Positions 1-8,138 of a DNA stretch of 9,879 nucleotides are shown piece after piece. The first letter of the stretch is position 1; every line of letters starts with the position of its first letter. This stretch comes from an uncultured Chlorobiaceae bacterium (lineage in GTDB: Bacteria > Bacteroidota > Chlorobiia > Chlorobiales > Chlorobiaceae). Where the stretch lies: contig CAILXE010000117.1 of NCBI GenBank assembly GCA_903838095.1, forward strand, positions 1 to 9,879, given 5' to 3'. The notes under the pieces were generated by a model, which did not search any database, had not been told where the DNA came from, and worked only from the letters and a program-made list of their open reading frames with translations. A program made the translations under genes and the position numbers.

Positions 1-194
1 CGGTCAATCTGATCTACAGTAAACCGGTGTTTTCCTGAGCGCGCATCTTTTACTTCAACATCGTTACTGCCAACAGCAATAACCCTGCCGTGCCATACTC
101 TTGCCTCGGTGGTCACCAGGTTGATTTCACGATGAAGCAGCTCCTGATTGCCGCGAATACTCTCCTGACGATAGATAATCTGACGTTTCCCCAT
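1..194 (-). CDS. Small hypothetical protein, 3' end cut by window edge
   Basis: The minus strand reads ATG at 194-192 and stays open for 64 codons to the window edge. The product begins MGKRQIIYRQESIRGNQELL and continues with a valine-rich, beta-strand-like stretch ending near FTVDQIDR. I do not recognise the family. No signal peptide or membrane segment is visible in the part present. It starts 24 bases after the greA stop on the same strand with no terminator between, so it is probably co-transcribed with greA. There is no clear Shine-Dalgarno sequence, as for most genes here. The alternating polar/hydrophobic pattern (VWHGRVIAVGSNDVEVKD) would suit a small beta-barrel fold, but that is only an impression. 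The coding call rests on the long open frame, the plausible composition and the tight spacing to greA. Confidence 0.6.
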   Translation of the reverse strand, partial: MGKRQIIYRQESIRGNQELLHREINLVTTEARVWHGRVIAVGSNDVEVKDARSGKHRFTVDQID

Positions 195-218
195 GGGATA
201 GCTGGTTTAATTTGTCCC

Positions 219-698
219 TTATTTAACGAAAATCTCCAATATCTCATAATGAAGCTCACCTTTCGGTACAACGACCTGAACTTTTTCTCCGACTGCCTTT
301 CCTATCAGCGCCCTTCCTACTGGCGAACGTACTGAAATTTTACCGGCATCGGTATCAGCCTCTTCAGAAGAGACCAGCGTATATTCAATGATCTCGTTTG
401 GATCATCGAGATTACACAGTTTTACCGAGGTAAGAATATAGACCTTGTCAGTCTTGATATGTTTTGGATCAAGAATTGTAGCTGATGCAAGCTTGTTTTC
501 AAGATCGGCAATTCGAGCTTCGGTATGTGACTGCTCTTCTCTGGCCGCATCATATTCCGCATTTTCGCTCAAATCGCCATGAGCCCTTGCGTCTGCAATT
601 TTTTCCAGAACTTCCCTTCTGGTCTGATGAACCAGCACATAAAGCTCCTCTTTCAGCCGGTTATACCCATCACTTGTCAGGTAAATTCTGTCACTCAT
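219..698 (-). CDS. greA: Transcription elongation factor GreA
   Basis: GreA binds the secondary channel of RNA polymerase and stimulates cleavage of the backtracked nascent RNA 3' end, rescuing stalled complexes. The 159-residue product has the usual family length. Its N-terminal coiled coil (about residues 1-75) carries the tip motif [16 protein letters not shown], in which D42 and E45 correspond to the acidic residues that coordinate Mg2+ in the polymerase active site. The C-terminal FKBP-like domain includes [14 protein letters not shown] and ends near residue 159. The start chosen is the ATG at 698-696 ([12 protein letters not shown]), which matches the normal GreA N-terminus. The frame stays open for 26 more codons upstream, but that extension is not GreA-like and runs to the degP terminator. 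An AAGAG abuts the ATG, too close for a good ribosome site. The gene lies downstream of the degP terminator, so it probably has its own promoter, although no convincing -35/-10 pair was found. Confidence 0.96.
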   Translation of the reverse strand: MSDRIYLTSDGYNRLKEELYVLVHQTRREVLEKIADARAHGDLSENAEYDAAREEQSHTEARIADLENKLASATILDPKHIKTDKVYILTSVKLCNLDDPNEIIEYTLVSSEEADTDAGKISVRSPVGRALIGKAVGEKVQVVVPKGELHYEILEIFVK

Positions 699-772
699 CT
701 CTTGTGCTGTTTTTGTTGAAATAGAAAAAATCACTCCATAAACACGATGTGCGCCAACGAACAGGATAGCAA

Positions 773-812
773 ACAAAAAAAAGTAAAGTCAGCGGCTTAG
801 CTGACTTTACTT
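773..812 (-). terminator. Intrinsic terminator downstream of degP
   Basis: A perfect 13-bp inverted repeat (781-793 AAGTAAAGTCAGC against 800-812) encloses a 6-base loop GGCTTA. On the minus strand the stem is followed at once by eight T residues (plus-strand A run 775-782). This is a classic rho-independent terminator reading in the direction of degP. It ends the trpE-degP transcript about 45 bases after the degP stop and separates it from greA. The other side of the stem lacks a T run, so it is not bidirectional. Confidence 0.9.
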
Positions 813-855
813 CCATAAGCAATGTACAACTCTTAATCCTTCAGGCAAAAAAACT

Positions 856-2364
856 TTATAAATTAAAAGCAAAATATATTTTATTCCCGGCCCGCTCAAC
901 AAGCAAAAACAACATATCACCCTTTTTGGCTTTATTGACAATGGCACTATACTCAGCGATAGAATTAATCATGCGCTTGTTGACCGAAAAAATAATATCC
1001 CCCGGCCGTAAACCTGCGCGATAGGCACTGGAGGATGGAGTCATTGCCGTGATAACAACTTTGCCCGAGCCTGGCTTCAGTTTCATCTTCTGCGCTAACT
1101 CGGGAGTCAAATCTTCTGCCCTGAAACCAAGCGCCGTGATTACTTCACCAGCATCAGCTTTGGACGCGTCCGCCACCCTGGCCACCTGCTCTTCAAGCCG
1201 AACAGAAACACTCATGACGTTTCCGTCACGGAGAAGTCGGAGAGTCACCACCGATCCGGGAGACTGGCCGGCAATGGCATTACGCAGAGCAACACTGTTT
1301 GTCACCTTAATCCCGTTAAATTCAAGGATAACATCACCAGTTTTCACACCGACTTTGGCGGCAGGACTTCCCTCAATAACTGTTCCGACCAATGCTCCTT
1401 CGCCAGCCTTGAGATGCATGGCTTTTGCAAGATTTTCATCGATATCCTGAATAGTGACACCAAGATAAGACCTGGTAACTTTACCAGTGGCGATCAGCGA
1501 AGTCAGAACTTTTTTAGCCATATTCGAAGGTACAGCAAAACCTATTCCTTCAAACCCGCCGGTACGACTTGCTATGGCTGTATTGATTCCAACAAGCTCT
1601 CCATTGATGTTGACAAGTGGACCACCGGAGTTCCCTGGATTAATGGCGGCATCAGTCTGTATGAAATCTTCATAATCGGCAAGTCCGACATTAGCGCGGC
1701 CTTTGGCGCTCACAATACCTTGGGTAACCGTTCTTGCAAGATTTTCACCAAGGGGACTACCAATAGCAATGACCCATTCGCCCACCCTGAGCTTGTCACT
1801 GTCGCCGATGACAATTGGCTTAAGGCCTTTAACGTTAACCTTGATGACCGCAATATCCGTTTTCGGATCAGTTCCAATGACCTTCGCATCAATTTTTTTG
1901 TTATCAGAGGTTCTGACATAGACCACATCAGCGCCATCGATAACATGATTATTGGTAAGAATATATCCATCAGCAGTCACAATAACTCCGGATCCGAGCC
2001 CACGCTGAACCTCTTTGCGACCATTCATTCCACCACCCTGCATTCCAAAAAAGTCTTCAAATGGACTTCCAAAAAAGTTGAACGGGGAGACAAACCGCTG
2101 ATTCACAGTTTTTTCTGTGAAAATCGTCACCACTGACGGAGTTGACGACTCGGCAATCTGGACAAATGCCTCGTTAAATCCTTTCAGTGACTGAATCGGA
2201 TAGTTTTCAATATTGCTTGTTGCCGTGGCAAAATTCGGCTTGCTTGAGAAACTCGTTCCGTTAAAGGAAAAATTAAACTCCACATTGGAGAATACAAGAG
2301 CACCGACAGCCACACCTGCAAAAACCAGAAGCAGGTATTTCATGAATGATTGTTTGTTTTTCAT
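856..2364 (-). CDS. degP: DegP/HtrA-family periplasmic serine endoprotease
   Basis: This is a protein quality control protease acting on misfolded envelope proteins. The 502-residue product starts with a short basic stretch and a hydrophobic segment (about residues 9-26, YLLLVFAGVAVGALVF), which is either a signal peptide or an N-terminal anchor. A Phe/Gly-rich stretch at about 91-113 resembles the LA loop region of DegP. The trypsin-like domain has the full triad: H140 in TNNHVIDGA, D170 in DPKTDIAVI and S246 in NPGNSGGPL. Two PDZ domains follow, at about 298-390 and 410-497, giving the DegP/DegQ layout rather than single-PDZ DegS. The start is ATG 2364-2362, 14 bases after the trpE stop with no visible ribosome site; Met8 is a possible alternative that keeps the signal sequence. 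It is probably co-transcribed with trpE, and the pairing looks positional rather than functional. DegP and DegQ cannot be told apart from this sequence. Confidence 0.93.
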   Translation of the reverse strand: MKNKQSFMKYLLLVFAGVAVGALVFSNVEFNFSFNGTSFSSKPNFATATSNIENYPIQSLKGFNEAFVQIAESSTPSVVTIFTEKTVNQRFVSPFNFFGSPFEDFFGMQGGGMNGRKEVQRGLGSGVIVTADGYILTNNHVIDGADVVYVRTSDNKKIDAKVIGTDPKTDIAVIKVNVKGLKPIVIGDSDKLRVGEWVIAIGSPLGENLARTVTQGIVSAKGRANVGLADYEDFIQTDAAINPGNSGGPLVNINGELVGINTAIASRTGGFEGIGFAVPSNMAKKVLTSLIATGKVTRSYLGVTIQDIDENLAKAMHLKAGEGALVGTVIEGSPAAKVGVKTGDVILEFNGIKVTNSVALRNAIAGQSPGSVVTLRLLRDGNVMSVSVRLEEQVARVADASKADAGEVITALGFRAEDLTPELAQKMKLKPGSGKVVITAMTPSSSAYRAGLRPGDIIFSVNKRMINSIAEYSAIVNKAKKGDMLFLLVERAGNKIYFAFNL

Positions 2365-2378
2365 CGATCGTCATCAGG

Positions 2379-3875
2379 TTAATCGTTCGCTAAAGCCTCA
2401 ATCGTTTCAACCGCAGTTAAACCTGCCTTCATTTTATTCATCGTCTCCTCATATTCCGCTTCAGGTCTTGAATCGGCGACAATACCTCCTGCCGCCTGAA
2501 AATAGATTGTCTTATCCTCAATAACCATAGTACGGATGGCAATAGCGGTCGTGAGATTTCCCTTGAAATCAAGAAATCCGACAGCGCCACCATATAAACC
2601 ACGTTTTTCTTTTTCAAGTTCATAAATAATCTCCATCGCACGAACTTTGGGAGCTCCGGTCAAAGTACCAGCAGGAAAACATGACCAGAATGCATCCATG
2701 GTGCCAAGATCATCCCGCAACTCACCGCGCACATTACTGACAATATGCATCACATGAGAATATTTTTCAATAACCATCATCTCATTTGTCTCAACCGTGC
2801 CGATTTTTGCAATTCTGCCGATATCATTCCTGCTCAAGTCAATCAGCATGAGATGCTCTGCCAGCTCCTTTTCATCGGCAAGCAACTCCCTCGCATTTTG
2901 CTCATCTTCTTCAAAACTGCTTCCGCGATGTCTGGTTCCTGCGATAGGCCGGGTATCAACAATTCGTCGCCCTTTGCTGTCGCGTTCAACCTTGACCAGC
3001 AGCTCAGGTGATGAACCAACAATCTCGAACTCCTTCATGTCAAAATAGTACAAATAGGGCGAAGGGTTGATCGTGCGCAGCATCCGGTAGACATCGAAAG
3101 AGCGAGTATGCAGAGGACGACGAAGACGCTGTGAAATCTGCACCTGAAAAATATCTCCGGCAAGAATATAATCTTTGGCTTTCATCACTTTCAACAGATA
3201 CTCTTCTCGCGACGTATTGGAAGCTACGGGCTCCGAATGTTCCGCCCGGAACGCAATCTCCTCAAGAGCCAGTGGTCGAAACATCTGTTCGGCAATTTGC
3301 TCAATCTTGCTCAATGCAGCAGGTTTGTCTGTCTCATCAAGATAATTGGAGACAATAAAAACTTTTCGCATGACATTGTCGAAAACCACGAGCGTGTCAC
3401 AAAAAAGAAGAAAAATATCAGGAAGGCCCGCCGGATCTGGCAGTTCAGGATTTGGAATCTTTTCGACAAGGTGCATGGCATCATACCCGAAATAGCCGAA
3501 AACACCTGAGGTAATCATCTGTGGAGAACCATTTTTTTTTCTTGGTATCTCTTCGGTATCAAAGGCAGCAAGACACCGGTCAATCTGGCGACGAAGATTC
3601 GTCTCACCAGCAGCAACCTCAAGGAGATGACTGAATTTGTTATCCAGAATCTGAAGATCAGCAGACCCGCCCACAGAGCCTTTCAGAATCGCGACAGGAT
3701 CAATGGCAATGTAGGAAAAGCGGGCAAGAAGCTCTTCCCCCTCAACCGACTCAAGCAGGCATGAAAAAGGACGCTGCAGTTTGAGATAAACAGAAACCGG
3801 CGTTTCTGTATCTGCATGAAGTTCTCTGAAAAGCGGCTTGAGTAAATAGGGCGCATGCCGTTGTTGTGCTGGCAT
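2379..3875 (-). CDS. trpE: Anthranilate synthase component I
   Basis: TrpE converts chorismate to anthranilate, the first committed step of tryptophan synthesis, using ammonia supplied by the TrpG glutamine amidotransferase, which is not in this window. The 498-residue product has the N-terminal domain with LLES (40-43) and the partner motif NPSPYLYYF (270-278); in the family these form the tryptophan feedback site and help separate TrpE from PabB. The chorismate-binding domain shows HLMLIDLSRND (341-351), GTLTGAPKVRAME (403-415) and GGIVADS (463-469). The start is ATG 3875-3873; there is no Shine-Dalgarno sequence. The gene is not next to other trp genes but leads a two-gene unit with degP. 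The stretch between the candidate promoter and the start is too short for a leader peptide and attenuator, so regulation is likely mainly by feedback inhibition of the enzyme; that last point is inference. Confidence 0.95.
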   Translation of the reverse strand: MPAQQRHAPYLLKPLFRELHADTETPVSVYLKLQRPFSCLLESVEGEELLARFSYIAIDPVAILKGSVGGSADLQILDNKFSHLLEVAAGETNLRRQIDRCLAAFDTEEIPRKKNGSPQMITSGVFGYFGYDAMHLVEKIPNPELPDPAGLPDIFLLFCDTLVVFDNVMRKVFIVSNYLDETDKPAALSKIEQIAEQMFRPLALEEIAFRAEHSEPVASNTSREEYLLKVMKAKDYILAGDIFQVQISQRLRRPLHTRSFDVYRMLRTINPSPYLYYFDMKEFEIVGSSPELLVKVERDSKGRRIVDTRPIAGTRHRGSSFEEDEQNARELLADEKELAEHLMLIDLSRNDIGRIAKIGTVETNEMMVIEKYSHVMHIVSNVRGELRDDLGTMDAFWSCFPAGTLTGAPKVRAMEIIYELEKEKRGLYGGAVGFLDFKGNLTTAIAIRTMVIEDKTIYFQAAGGIVADSRPEAEYEETMNKMKAGLTAVETIEALAND

Positions 3876-3926
3876 AAATAGAGAAAACTGAATTGATTAT
3901 TAAAGAAGAAGGTAATAAAGGGAAAA

Positions 3927-3955
3927 ATTTTGTATCGTAAAAAAAGCGCCGTCAA
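3927..3955 (-). promoter_or_regulatory. Candidate sigma70-type promoter for trpE-degP
   Basis: On the minus strand, TTGACG (3955-3950, five of six matches to the -35 consensus) is followed after exactly 17 bases by CAAAAT (3932-3927, four of six matches to the -10 consensus). It lies in the AT-rich gap of 115 bases between trpE and the divergent plus-strand gene, and would give a leader of roughly 45 bases. This was found by eye, and similar matches occur by chance in AT-rich DNA. Confidence 0.42.
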
Positions 3956-3990
3956 TAAAAGCCGGAAACTGACGAAATCGATAAAAAATC

Positions 3991-4419
3991 ATGGTATGCC
4001 GATTTCCTGAAAAAAAATTCCTGAAAAACTGGCTTAAGGCCCTTATGCTCTCTCCCGGCGTTCTTTTCCCGGCAGGATATATTCTCGTCTATCTTTCCAC
4101 TCATATCTATCTGAATGTGGAGTTCAAAAAAACCCTTTCTCAATGCATCTCCCAGGCAACAGGAAATACCTGGCAGGTAAGTATCAAATCGCTGAAACCC
4201 GGATTGATTCTTGATTCGGTCACACTCAATCATATTGAGTTCACACAAACAAAAGGAAGCGAACAAAACATACAGACGCCCGCTCAAACCATTACCATTC
4301 AATCCCTGAATATTCCCTGCCCTGACCTTGAAAAACTTCTTTTCAGCCATACCGAAAGAGTCTCATCAACGAAAGCGGTCTGCGAAAAAATTCTGGCCGA
4401 AGAGCATCTTTTTCAGTGA
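3991..4419 (+). CDS. Hypothetical single-pass membrane protein, possibly AsmA-like N-terminus
   Basis: This is the only plus-strand gene in the window, 142 residues long. The N-terminus is basic (about residues 4-16, with lysines) and leads into one hydrophobic segment at about 17-40 (ALMLSPGVLFPAGYILVYLS), consistent with a membrane anchor with the rest outside the cytoplasm. After it comes a stretch (about residues 42-84) with SQATGNTWQVSIKSLKPGLI and then LDSVTLNHIEF. The pattern of a helix, a TG turn, then short strands ending in a 'gl-ldsv-l' run resembles the N-terminal repeat of AsmA/GspN-type envelope proteins; this is a visual resemblance only. Full AsmA proteins are far longer, so this is either a short relative or a remnant. 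It is divergent from trpE and its stop overlaps the lepB stop by 7 bases. There is no Shine-Dalgarno sequence. An open frame on the opposite strand (3952-4350) exists but looks less protein-like. Confidence 0.6.
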   Translation: MVCRFPEKKFLKNWLKALMLSPGVLFPAGYILVYLSTHIYLNVEFKKTLSQCISQATGNTWQVSIKSLKPGLILDSVTLNHIEFTQTKGSEQNIQTPAQTITIQSLNIPCPDLEKLLFSHTERVSSTKAVCEKILAEEHLFQ

Positions 4420-5243
4420 ACCATCAACCCGGGACGCCGCCATCGAATAGAGGCAAGCTTTCCAATTGGATTGGTCAATAAAGAAAGATCGGGATCCCAT
4501 GACCAGTAAACCATCAGCGCCTTGCCAACAAGATCTTTTTCCGGAAGAAAGCCCCAGAAACGACTATCAAGGCTGTTGTCGCGATTATCACCCATCGCAA
4601 AGTAGTAGTTTTCATGAACCGTATACTGCTGCGCTGGTGAACCATCAATAAATACCTCGCGACCCTGTAAACTCACCTCATGTCCCTCATCAGCAATAAG
4701 AGCGCTGTAAAGCGGAAAAGTTAACGCGTTCAACCGAACAACATCACCCTTGCGAGGTATGCGTATCGGTCCGAAATTGTCTTTATTAAAATTAGAAAAC
4801 TGCGGAAAGATCATATAATCAGGCTCTCCTGGCGGTACACGCTGTCCGATAAATTGTGCATGCTCTGGAAGAGGTACCGGTTTTCTGTTAATTGAGAGCT
4901 GCTGATTATGAATTTCAAGCGTATCGCCACTCAAGGCAACACAACGCTTGATGTAGTTCAGCTCGCGATCTTTCGGAAACTTGAACACGATAATATCACC
5001 ATGCTTCACCTTGTCAATCCCAGGCAGCCGAATCTCGGTAAACGGTATTTTGGGGCCGTAAACATATTTGTTGACAAAAAGGAAGTCTCCGGCGAGCAAG
5101 GTATTTTCCATAGAGCCGGTTGGAATACGATACGATTCAACGACAAAAACCCGAAGAATCGTTGCAAATATCGCTGCAATAACAAGCGCTTCAAACCACT
5201 CCCGCGAATGTTTTTTTTCAGGTTTTCCCTTTTGAATGTCCAA
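4413..5243 (-). CDS. lepB: Signal peptidase I
   Basis: LepB is the membrane protease that removes signal peptides from exported proteins on the periplasmic side of the inner membrane. The 276-residue product has one clear N-terminal membrane segment (about 17-35, FEALVIAAIFATILRVFVV). The Ser-Lys dyad is present: S44 in IPTGSMENTL and K99 in NYIKRCVALSGD. The conserved box MGDNRDNSLDSRFWG starts at residue 217. The frame begins with TTG at 5243-5241. No ATG lies between the in-frame upstream TAA (5258-5256) and the catalytic region, where the first internal Met is residue 45, so TTG is the best start and one is needed upstream of the anchor. There is no Shine-Dalgarno sequence. It follows lepA by 49 bases without a terminator, the same lepA-lepB order as in many bacteria. 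Its stop overlaps the convergent plus-strand gene by 7 bases. Confidence 0.94.
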   Translation of the reverse strand: MDIQKGKPEKKHSREWFEALVIAAIFATILRVFVVESYRIPTGSMENTLLAGDFLFVNKYVYGPKIPFTEIRLPGIDKVKHGDIIVFKFPKDRELNYIKRCVALSGDTLEIHNQQLSINRKPVPLPEHAQFIGQRVPPGEPDYMIFPQFSNFNKDNFGPIRIPRKGDVVRLNALTFPLYSALIADEGHEVSLQGREVFIDGSPAQQYTVHENYYFAMGDNRDNSLDSRFWGFLPEKDLVGKALMVYWSWDPDLSLLTNPIGKLASIRWRRPGLMVH

Positions 5244-5292
5244 TGGTAGAGCGTTTTAAACGTTGAATAAAATCTGAAGAAACGAACGTATA

Positions 5293-7110
5293 TTATTCAT
5301 CAATATTCAATAATGCAAGGAAAGCCTCCTGTGGAACCTCAACCCTGCCAACCTGCTTCATCCTCTTTTTACCCTCTTTCTGTTTTTCAAGCAACTTGCG
5401 CTTGCGGCTGATATCACCGCCATAGCATTTAGCAAGCACGTTTTTACGCATCGCCGATATGGTTTCGCGCGAAATCACCTTGCTGCCAATCGCCGCCTGA
5501 ATGGCAACTTCATACATCTGCTTCGGAATAATCCCTTTCAGTTTCAGGCAAAGCTTCTTGCCCCAATCATAGGCCTTTGAGCGATGAACCACAATAGAGA
5601 GCGCATCGACCGTATCTCCATTTAAAAGCACATCAAGTTTGACCAGATCAGACTCTCGATAACCAACATACTCGTAATCCATTGAGGCGTAACCTTTTGA
5701 AATGGATTTGAGACGGTCGTGAAAATCAAAGACAATTTCAGCAAGAGGAAACTCAAAATGCATGATCACCCTTGTAACATCGAGATAATCGGTATTCTTG
5801 TACTCGCCCCGACGTTCTATGCCGAGTTTCATGATATTTCCGATATAGTCCGCAAGCGTAATGATCTGCATGGTCACATAAGGCTCTTCAACAAGAGTGA
5901 TACGACTCGTCTCCGGCATTTTTGACGGATTATCAACAATAACAACATCGCTGTTGGAAAGCGCAACGCGATACTCCACATTGGGAACCGTCGTGATGAT
6001 ATTGACTCCATACTCCCGCTCAAGACGCTCCTGGATGATCTCCATGTGAAGCAGCCCAAGAAAACCGCACCGGAAACCAAAACCAAGAGCTACTGATGTC
6101 TCAGGAGTATAAACCAGCGAAGCATCGTTCAGGGCAAGCTTTTCAAGAGACTCGCGCAGATCCTCGAATTCGTTTGAGTTTATTGGATAGAGACCGCTGA
6201 AAACCATCGGCTTGACATCTTTGTAACCCGAAAGACGTTCGTTAGCAGGATTGTCAGCAAGAGTCACTGTATCACCAACTTTTGCATCCTTGACATCCTT
6301 GATAGAACAGATCAGGTAGCCAACATCTCCTGATTCAAGAGAAGACTTCGGCTGCCGCTTCATGCTCATGGTGCCAATTTCATCAGCAAGAAAAATTTTG
6401 TTACTGGCAAAAAATCTGACCTTGTCACCCTTTCTCAATGCGCCTTCAACAATGCGCAGGTAAACAACCGCTCCTCGATACGAGTCAAAAACCGAGTCAA
6501 AAATCAGCGCACGCAAGGGAAGGTGATTGTTGTCTGCAGGAGCAGGAATACGTGCAACAATCGCCTCCATAAGCTCACTCACCCCAAGGCCAGCCTTGGC
6601 CGATACTTGAAGAATCTCCTCGCGTTTAACGCCCATCAGATCCATAATCTGACGTGAAACACCTTCTACATCGGATGAGGGGAGATCTATTTTATTGATC
6701 ACCGGAATAATATCAAGACCGGCATCAAGGGCAAGATAAAGATTGGCGATGGTCTGGGCTTCAACACCCTGAGTAGCATCAACAATGAGCAGAGCGCCTT
6801 CACAGGCGGCAAGAGAACGTGAAACTTCATAGCTGAAATCGACATGACCGGGCGTATCAATGAGGTTCAACGTATACTCCTGACCATCGGCAGCCCGATA
6901 TTTCATCTGGATGGCATGGCTTTTGATGGTAATGCCGCGCTCCCGTTCCAAATCCATATCATCAAGAACCTGTGCAGAGGCCATCTGTGTACGATCAAGC
7001 GTATGCGTTATCTCCAGAAGGCGATCGGCCAGTGTGGATTTTCCGTGATCAATATGAGCGATAATGCAGAAGTTCCTGATACGACTGACTTCTGTACTGG
7101 ACAATGCCAT
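5293..7110 (-). CDS. lepA: Elongation factor 4 (LepA), ribosome-associated GTPase
   Basis: LepA is a translational GTPase related to EF-G; it acts on the ribosome and has been linked to back-translocation, ribosome assembly and translation initiation. The 605-residue length is typical. GTPase motifs are all visible: G1 AHIDHGKST (18-26), G2 RGIT (58-61), G3 DTPGH (85-89), G4 NKID (138-141) and G5 SAK (169-171). Domain II and the EF-G-like domains follow, and the LepA-specific C-terminal domain is complete, including [35 protein letters not shown] and the end [12 protein letters not shown]. The start is ATG 7110-7108, giving [20 protein letters not shown], the expected distance before G1. No Shine-Dalgarno sequence is visible. 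It lies 78 bases after fmt, and that gap holds a promoter-like stretch, then runs on to lepB. Confidence 0.98.
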   Translation of the reverse strand: MALSSTEVSRIRNFCIIAHIDHGKSTLADRLLEITHTLDRTQMASAQVLDDMDLERERGITIKSHAIQMKYRAADGQEYTLNLIDTPGHVDFSYEVSRSLAACEGALLIVDATQGVEAQTIANLYLALDAGLDIIPVINKIDLPSSDVEGVSRQIMDLMGVKREEILQVSAKAGLGVSELMEAIVARIPAPADNNHLPLRALIFDSVFDSYRGAVVYLRIVEGALRKGDKVRFFASNKIFLADEIGTMSMKRQPKSSLESGDVGYLICSIKDVKDAKVGDTVTLADNPANERLSGYKDVKPMVFSGLYPINSNEFEDLRESLEKLALNDASLVYTPETSVALGFGFRCGFLGLLHMEIIQERLEREYGVNIITTVPNVEYRVALSNSDVVIVDNPSKMPETSRITLVEEPYVTMQIITLADYIGNIMKLGIERRGEYKNTDYLDVTRVIMHFEFPLAEIVFDFHDRLKSISKGYASMDYEYVGYRESDLVKLDVLLNGDTVDALSIVVHRSKAYDWGKKLCLKLKGIIPKQMYEVAIQAAIGSKVISRETISAMRKNVLAKCYGGDISRKRKLLEKQKEGKKRMKQVGRVEVPQEAFLALLNIDE

Positions 7111-7149
7111 AAAAAGAGCGTTTGATTCTTGTGAAAAGTCAAGGTGACG

Positions 7150-7178
7150 AATATAAGCAAATATTATAATTGTGACAT
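7150..7178 (-). promoter_or_regulatory. Candidate promoter for lepA-lepB
   Basis: The AT-rich 78-base gap between fmt and lepA contains, on the minus strand, ATGTCA (7178-7173, four of six matches to -35) followed after 17 bases by TATATT (7155-7150, five of six matches to -10). A perfect TATAAT also occurs at 7168-7163 but lacks a matching -35 box. Read-through from fmt remains possible because no terminator hairpin with a T run is seen in this gap. Confidence 0.33.
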
Positions 7179-7188
7179 TGCCGGGCCG

Positions 7189-8133
7189 TTATACAAAAAT
7201 TGAAGACTCTGAATCATGGCGAGACCCCCTGAGAAATTCAGCCGCCTCCATGGGTTTTCTCCCTTCAAGCTGCAGCGACAACAACTCAAGCCAGCCATCC
7301 CCACCTTTTGCCAAAAGTTTTCCCTGACTGACCCGCACCGTTCCCGGAGAAGCTGAAAAATTGTCGGAAGATACATCCCCAGGTGCCGCCCGAAATATCT
7401 TCATTGTTTTTCCTTCGAACGTTGTCCAGGCCGTTGGCTTCAGGGCAAGACCCCGAATAAAATTATTGATCCCGGCAACCGGCTGCGACCACTGTATCCG
7501 AGTATTATCTCGAGTCAGTTTTGGAGCCCTTGAGGCAAGCGCCTCATCCTGAACTGACACCGGAACTGATCCTGAAGCTATAAGATGCAGGGTATTGACC
7601 ACAACACCAGCACCGATCACCGACAGACGACGCGCAAGCTCCGTTGCGTTTTCATCGGGCGCTATCGGAGTTTTTTCCTGGAGAATAACCGTGCCGGTAT
7701 CAACACGCCGCTGCAAAAAAAATGTTGTGACACCGGTTTCCTGCTCTCCCCTGATGAGCGACCAGTTGATGGGAGCCGCGCCGCGATAGGCAGGAAGAAG
7801 AGAAGCGTGAAGATTAAAAGCCCCGTGAGCTGCCTGCTCATAGACCGCAGGAGGCAGAATCCGGAAAGCGGCAACAACAATAACATCTGGCCGACAAGCA
7901 GCAACCTTCTCCGCAAACTCCGGATCCGCGACATCATCAACCTCATACACAGGAAGCCCGAGAGCTCCCGCCGCCCCTTTAACCGCAGAAGGCTCAGCAA
8001 CAGCATGTTTACTCTTGCGTGGCTTGTCTTTTCCCGTGACCACAAGCACAATTTCAAAGCCATTCTTTTCAGTCGCAATTGCCTGCAACGAAGGAACCGC
8101 GAAATCCGGAGTTCCCATAAAAATAATCCGCAT
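7189..8133 (-). CDS. fmt: Methionyl-tRNA formyltransferase
   Basis: Fmt transfers a formyl group from 10-formyl-tetrahydrofolate to Met-tRNAfMet, making the initiator for bacterial translation. The 314-residue product has an N-terminal Rossmann-type formyltransferase domain starting [16 protein letters not shown]. It has the family signature [20 protein letters not shown] (106-125), with N107 and H109, and D145 in VDTG; these match the Asn-His-Asp catalytic set. The C-terminal tRNA-binding domain covers about 205-300. The start chosen is ATG 8133-8131, which gives the usual N-terminus and lies 5 bases after the def stop. A TTG three codons upstream (8142-8140) overlaps the def stop as TTGA and is a possible alternative. 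The tight def-fmt pairing is common in bacteria and joins the adding and removing enzymes of the formyl cycle; they are almost certainly co-transcribed. Confidence 0.96.
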   Translation of the reverse strand: MRIIFMGTPDFAVPSLQAIATEKNGFEIVLVVTGKDKPRKSKHAVAEPSAVKGAAGALGLPVYEVDDVADPEFAEKVAACRPDVIVVAAFRILPPAVYEQAAHGAFNLHASLLPAYRGAAPINWSLIRGEQETGVTTFFLQRRVDTGTVILQEKTPIAPDENATELARRLSVIGAGVVVNTLHLIASGSVPVSVQDEALASRAPKLTRDNTRIQWSQPVAGINNFIRGLALKPTAWTTFEGKTMKIFRAAPGDVSSDNFSASPGTVRVSQGKLLAKGGDGWLELLSLQLEGRKPMEAAEFLRGSRHDSESSIFV

Positions 8134-8138
8134 GAGAC

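Noticed and set aside
699..776. N-terminal extension of GreA by 26 codons
   Set aside because: The extension is not GreA-like and reaches almost to the degP terminator; the ATG at 698 gives the standard N-terminus.
1414..2136. Long plus-strand open frame (240 codons) opposite degP
   Set aside because: It lies wholly antisense to the catalytic domain of a clear DegP protein, has no recognisable domain and reads like a shadow of the protease codons.
3876..3926. Tryptophan leader peptide or attenuator upstream of trpE
   Set aside because: The leader would be only about 45-50 bases, with no run of Trp codons and no competing hairpins or terminator.
3952..4350. Minus-strand open frame opposite the small plus-strand gene
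   Set aside because: It has odd composition with many Cys, Phe and Lys, and no domain. The plus-strand frame has a coherent membrane anchor and a more protein-like body, so I kept that one.
5244..5292. Terminator between lepA and lepB at the CGTTTTAAACG palindrome
   Set aside because: The arms are only 5 bases with a 1-base centre, the stem is AT-rich and no T run follows; it is unlikely to fold or to stop transcription.
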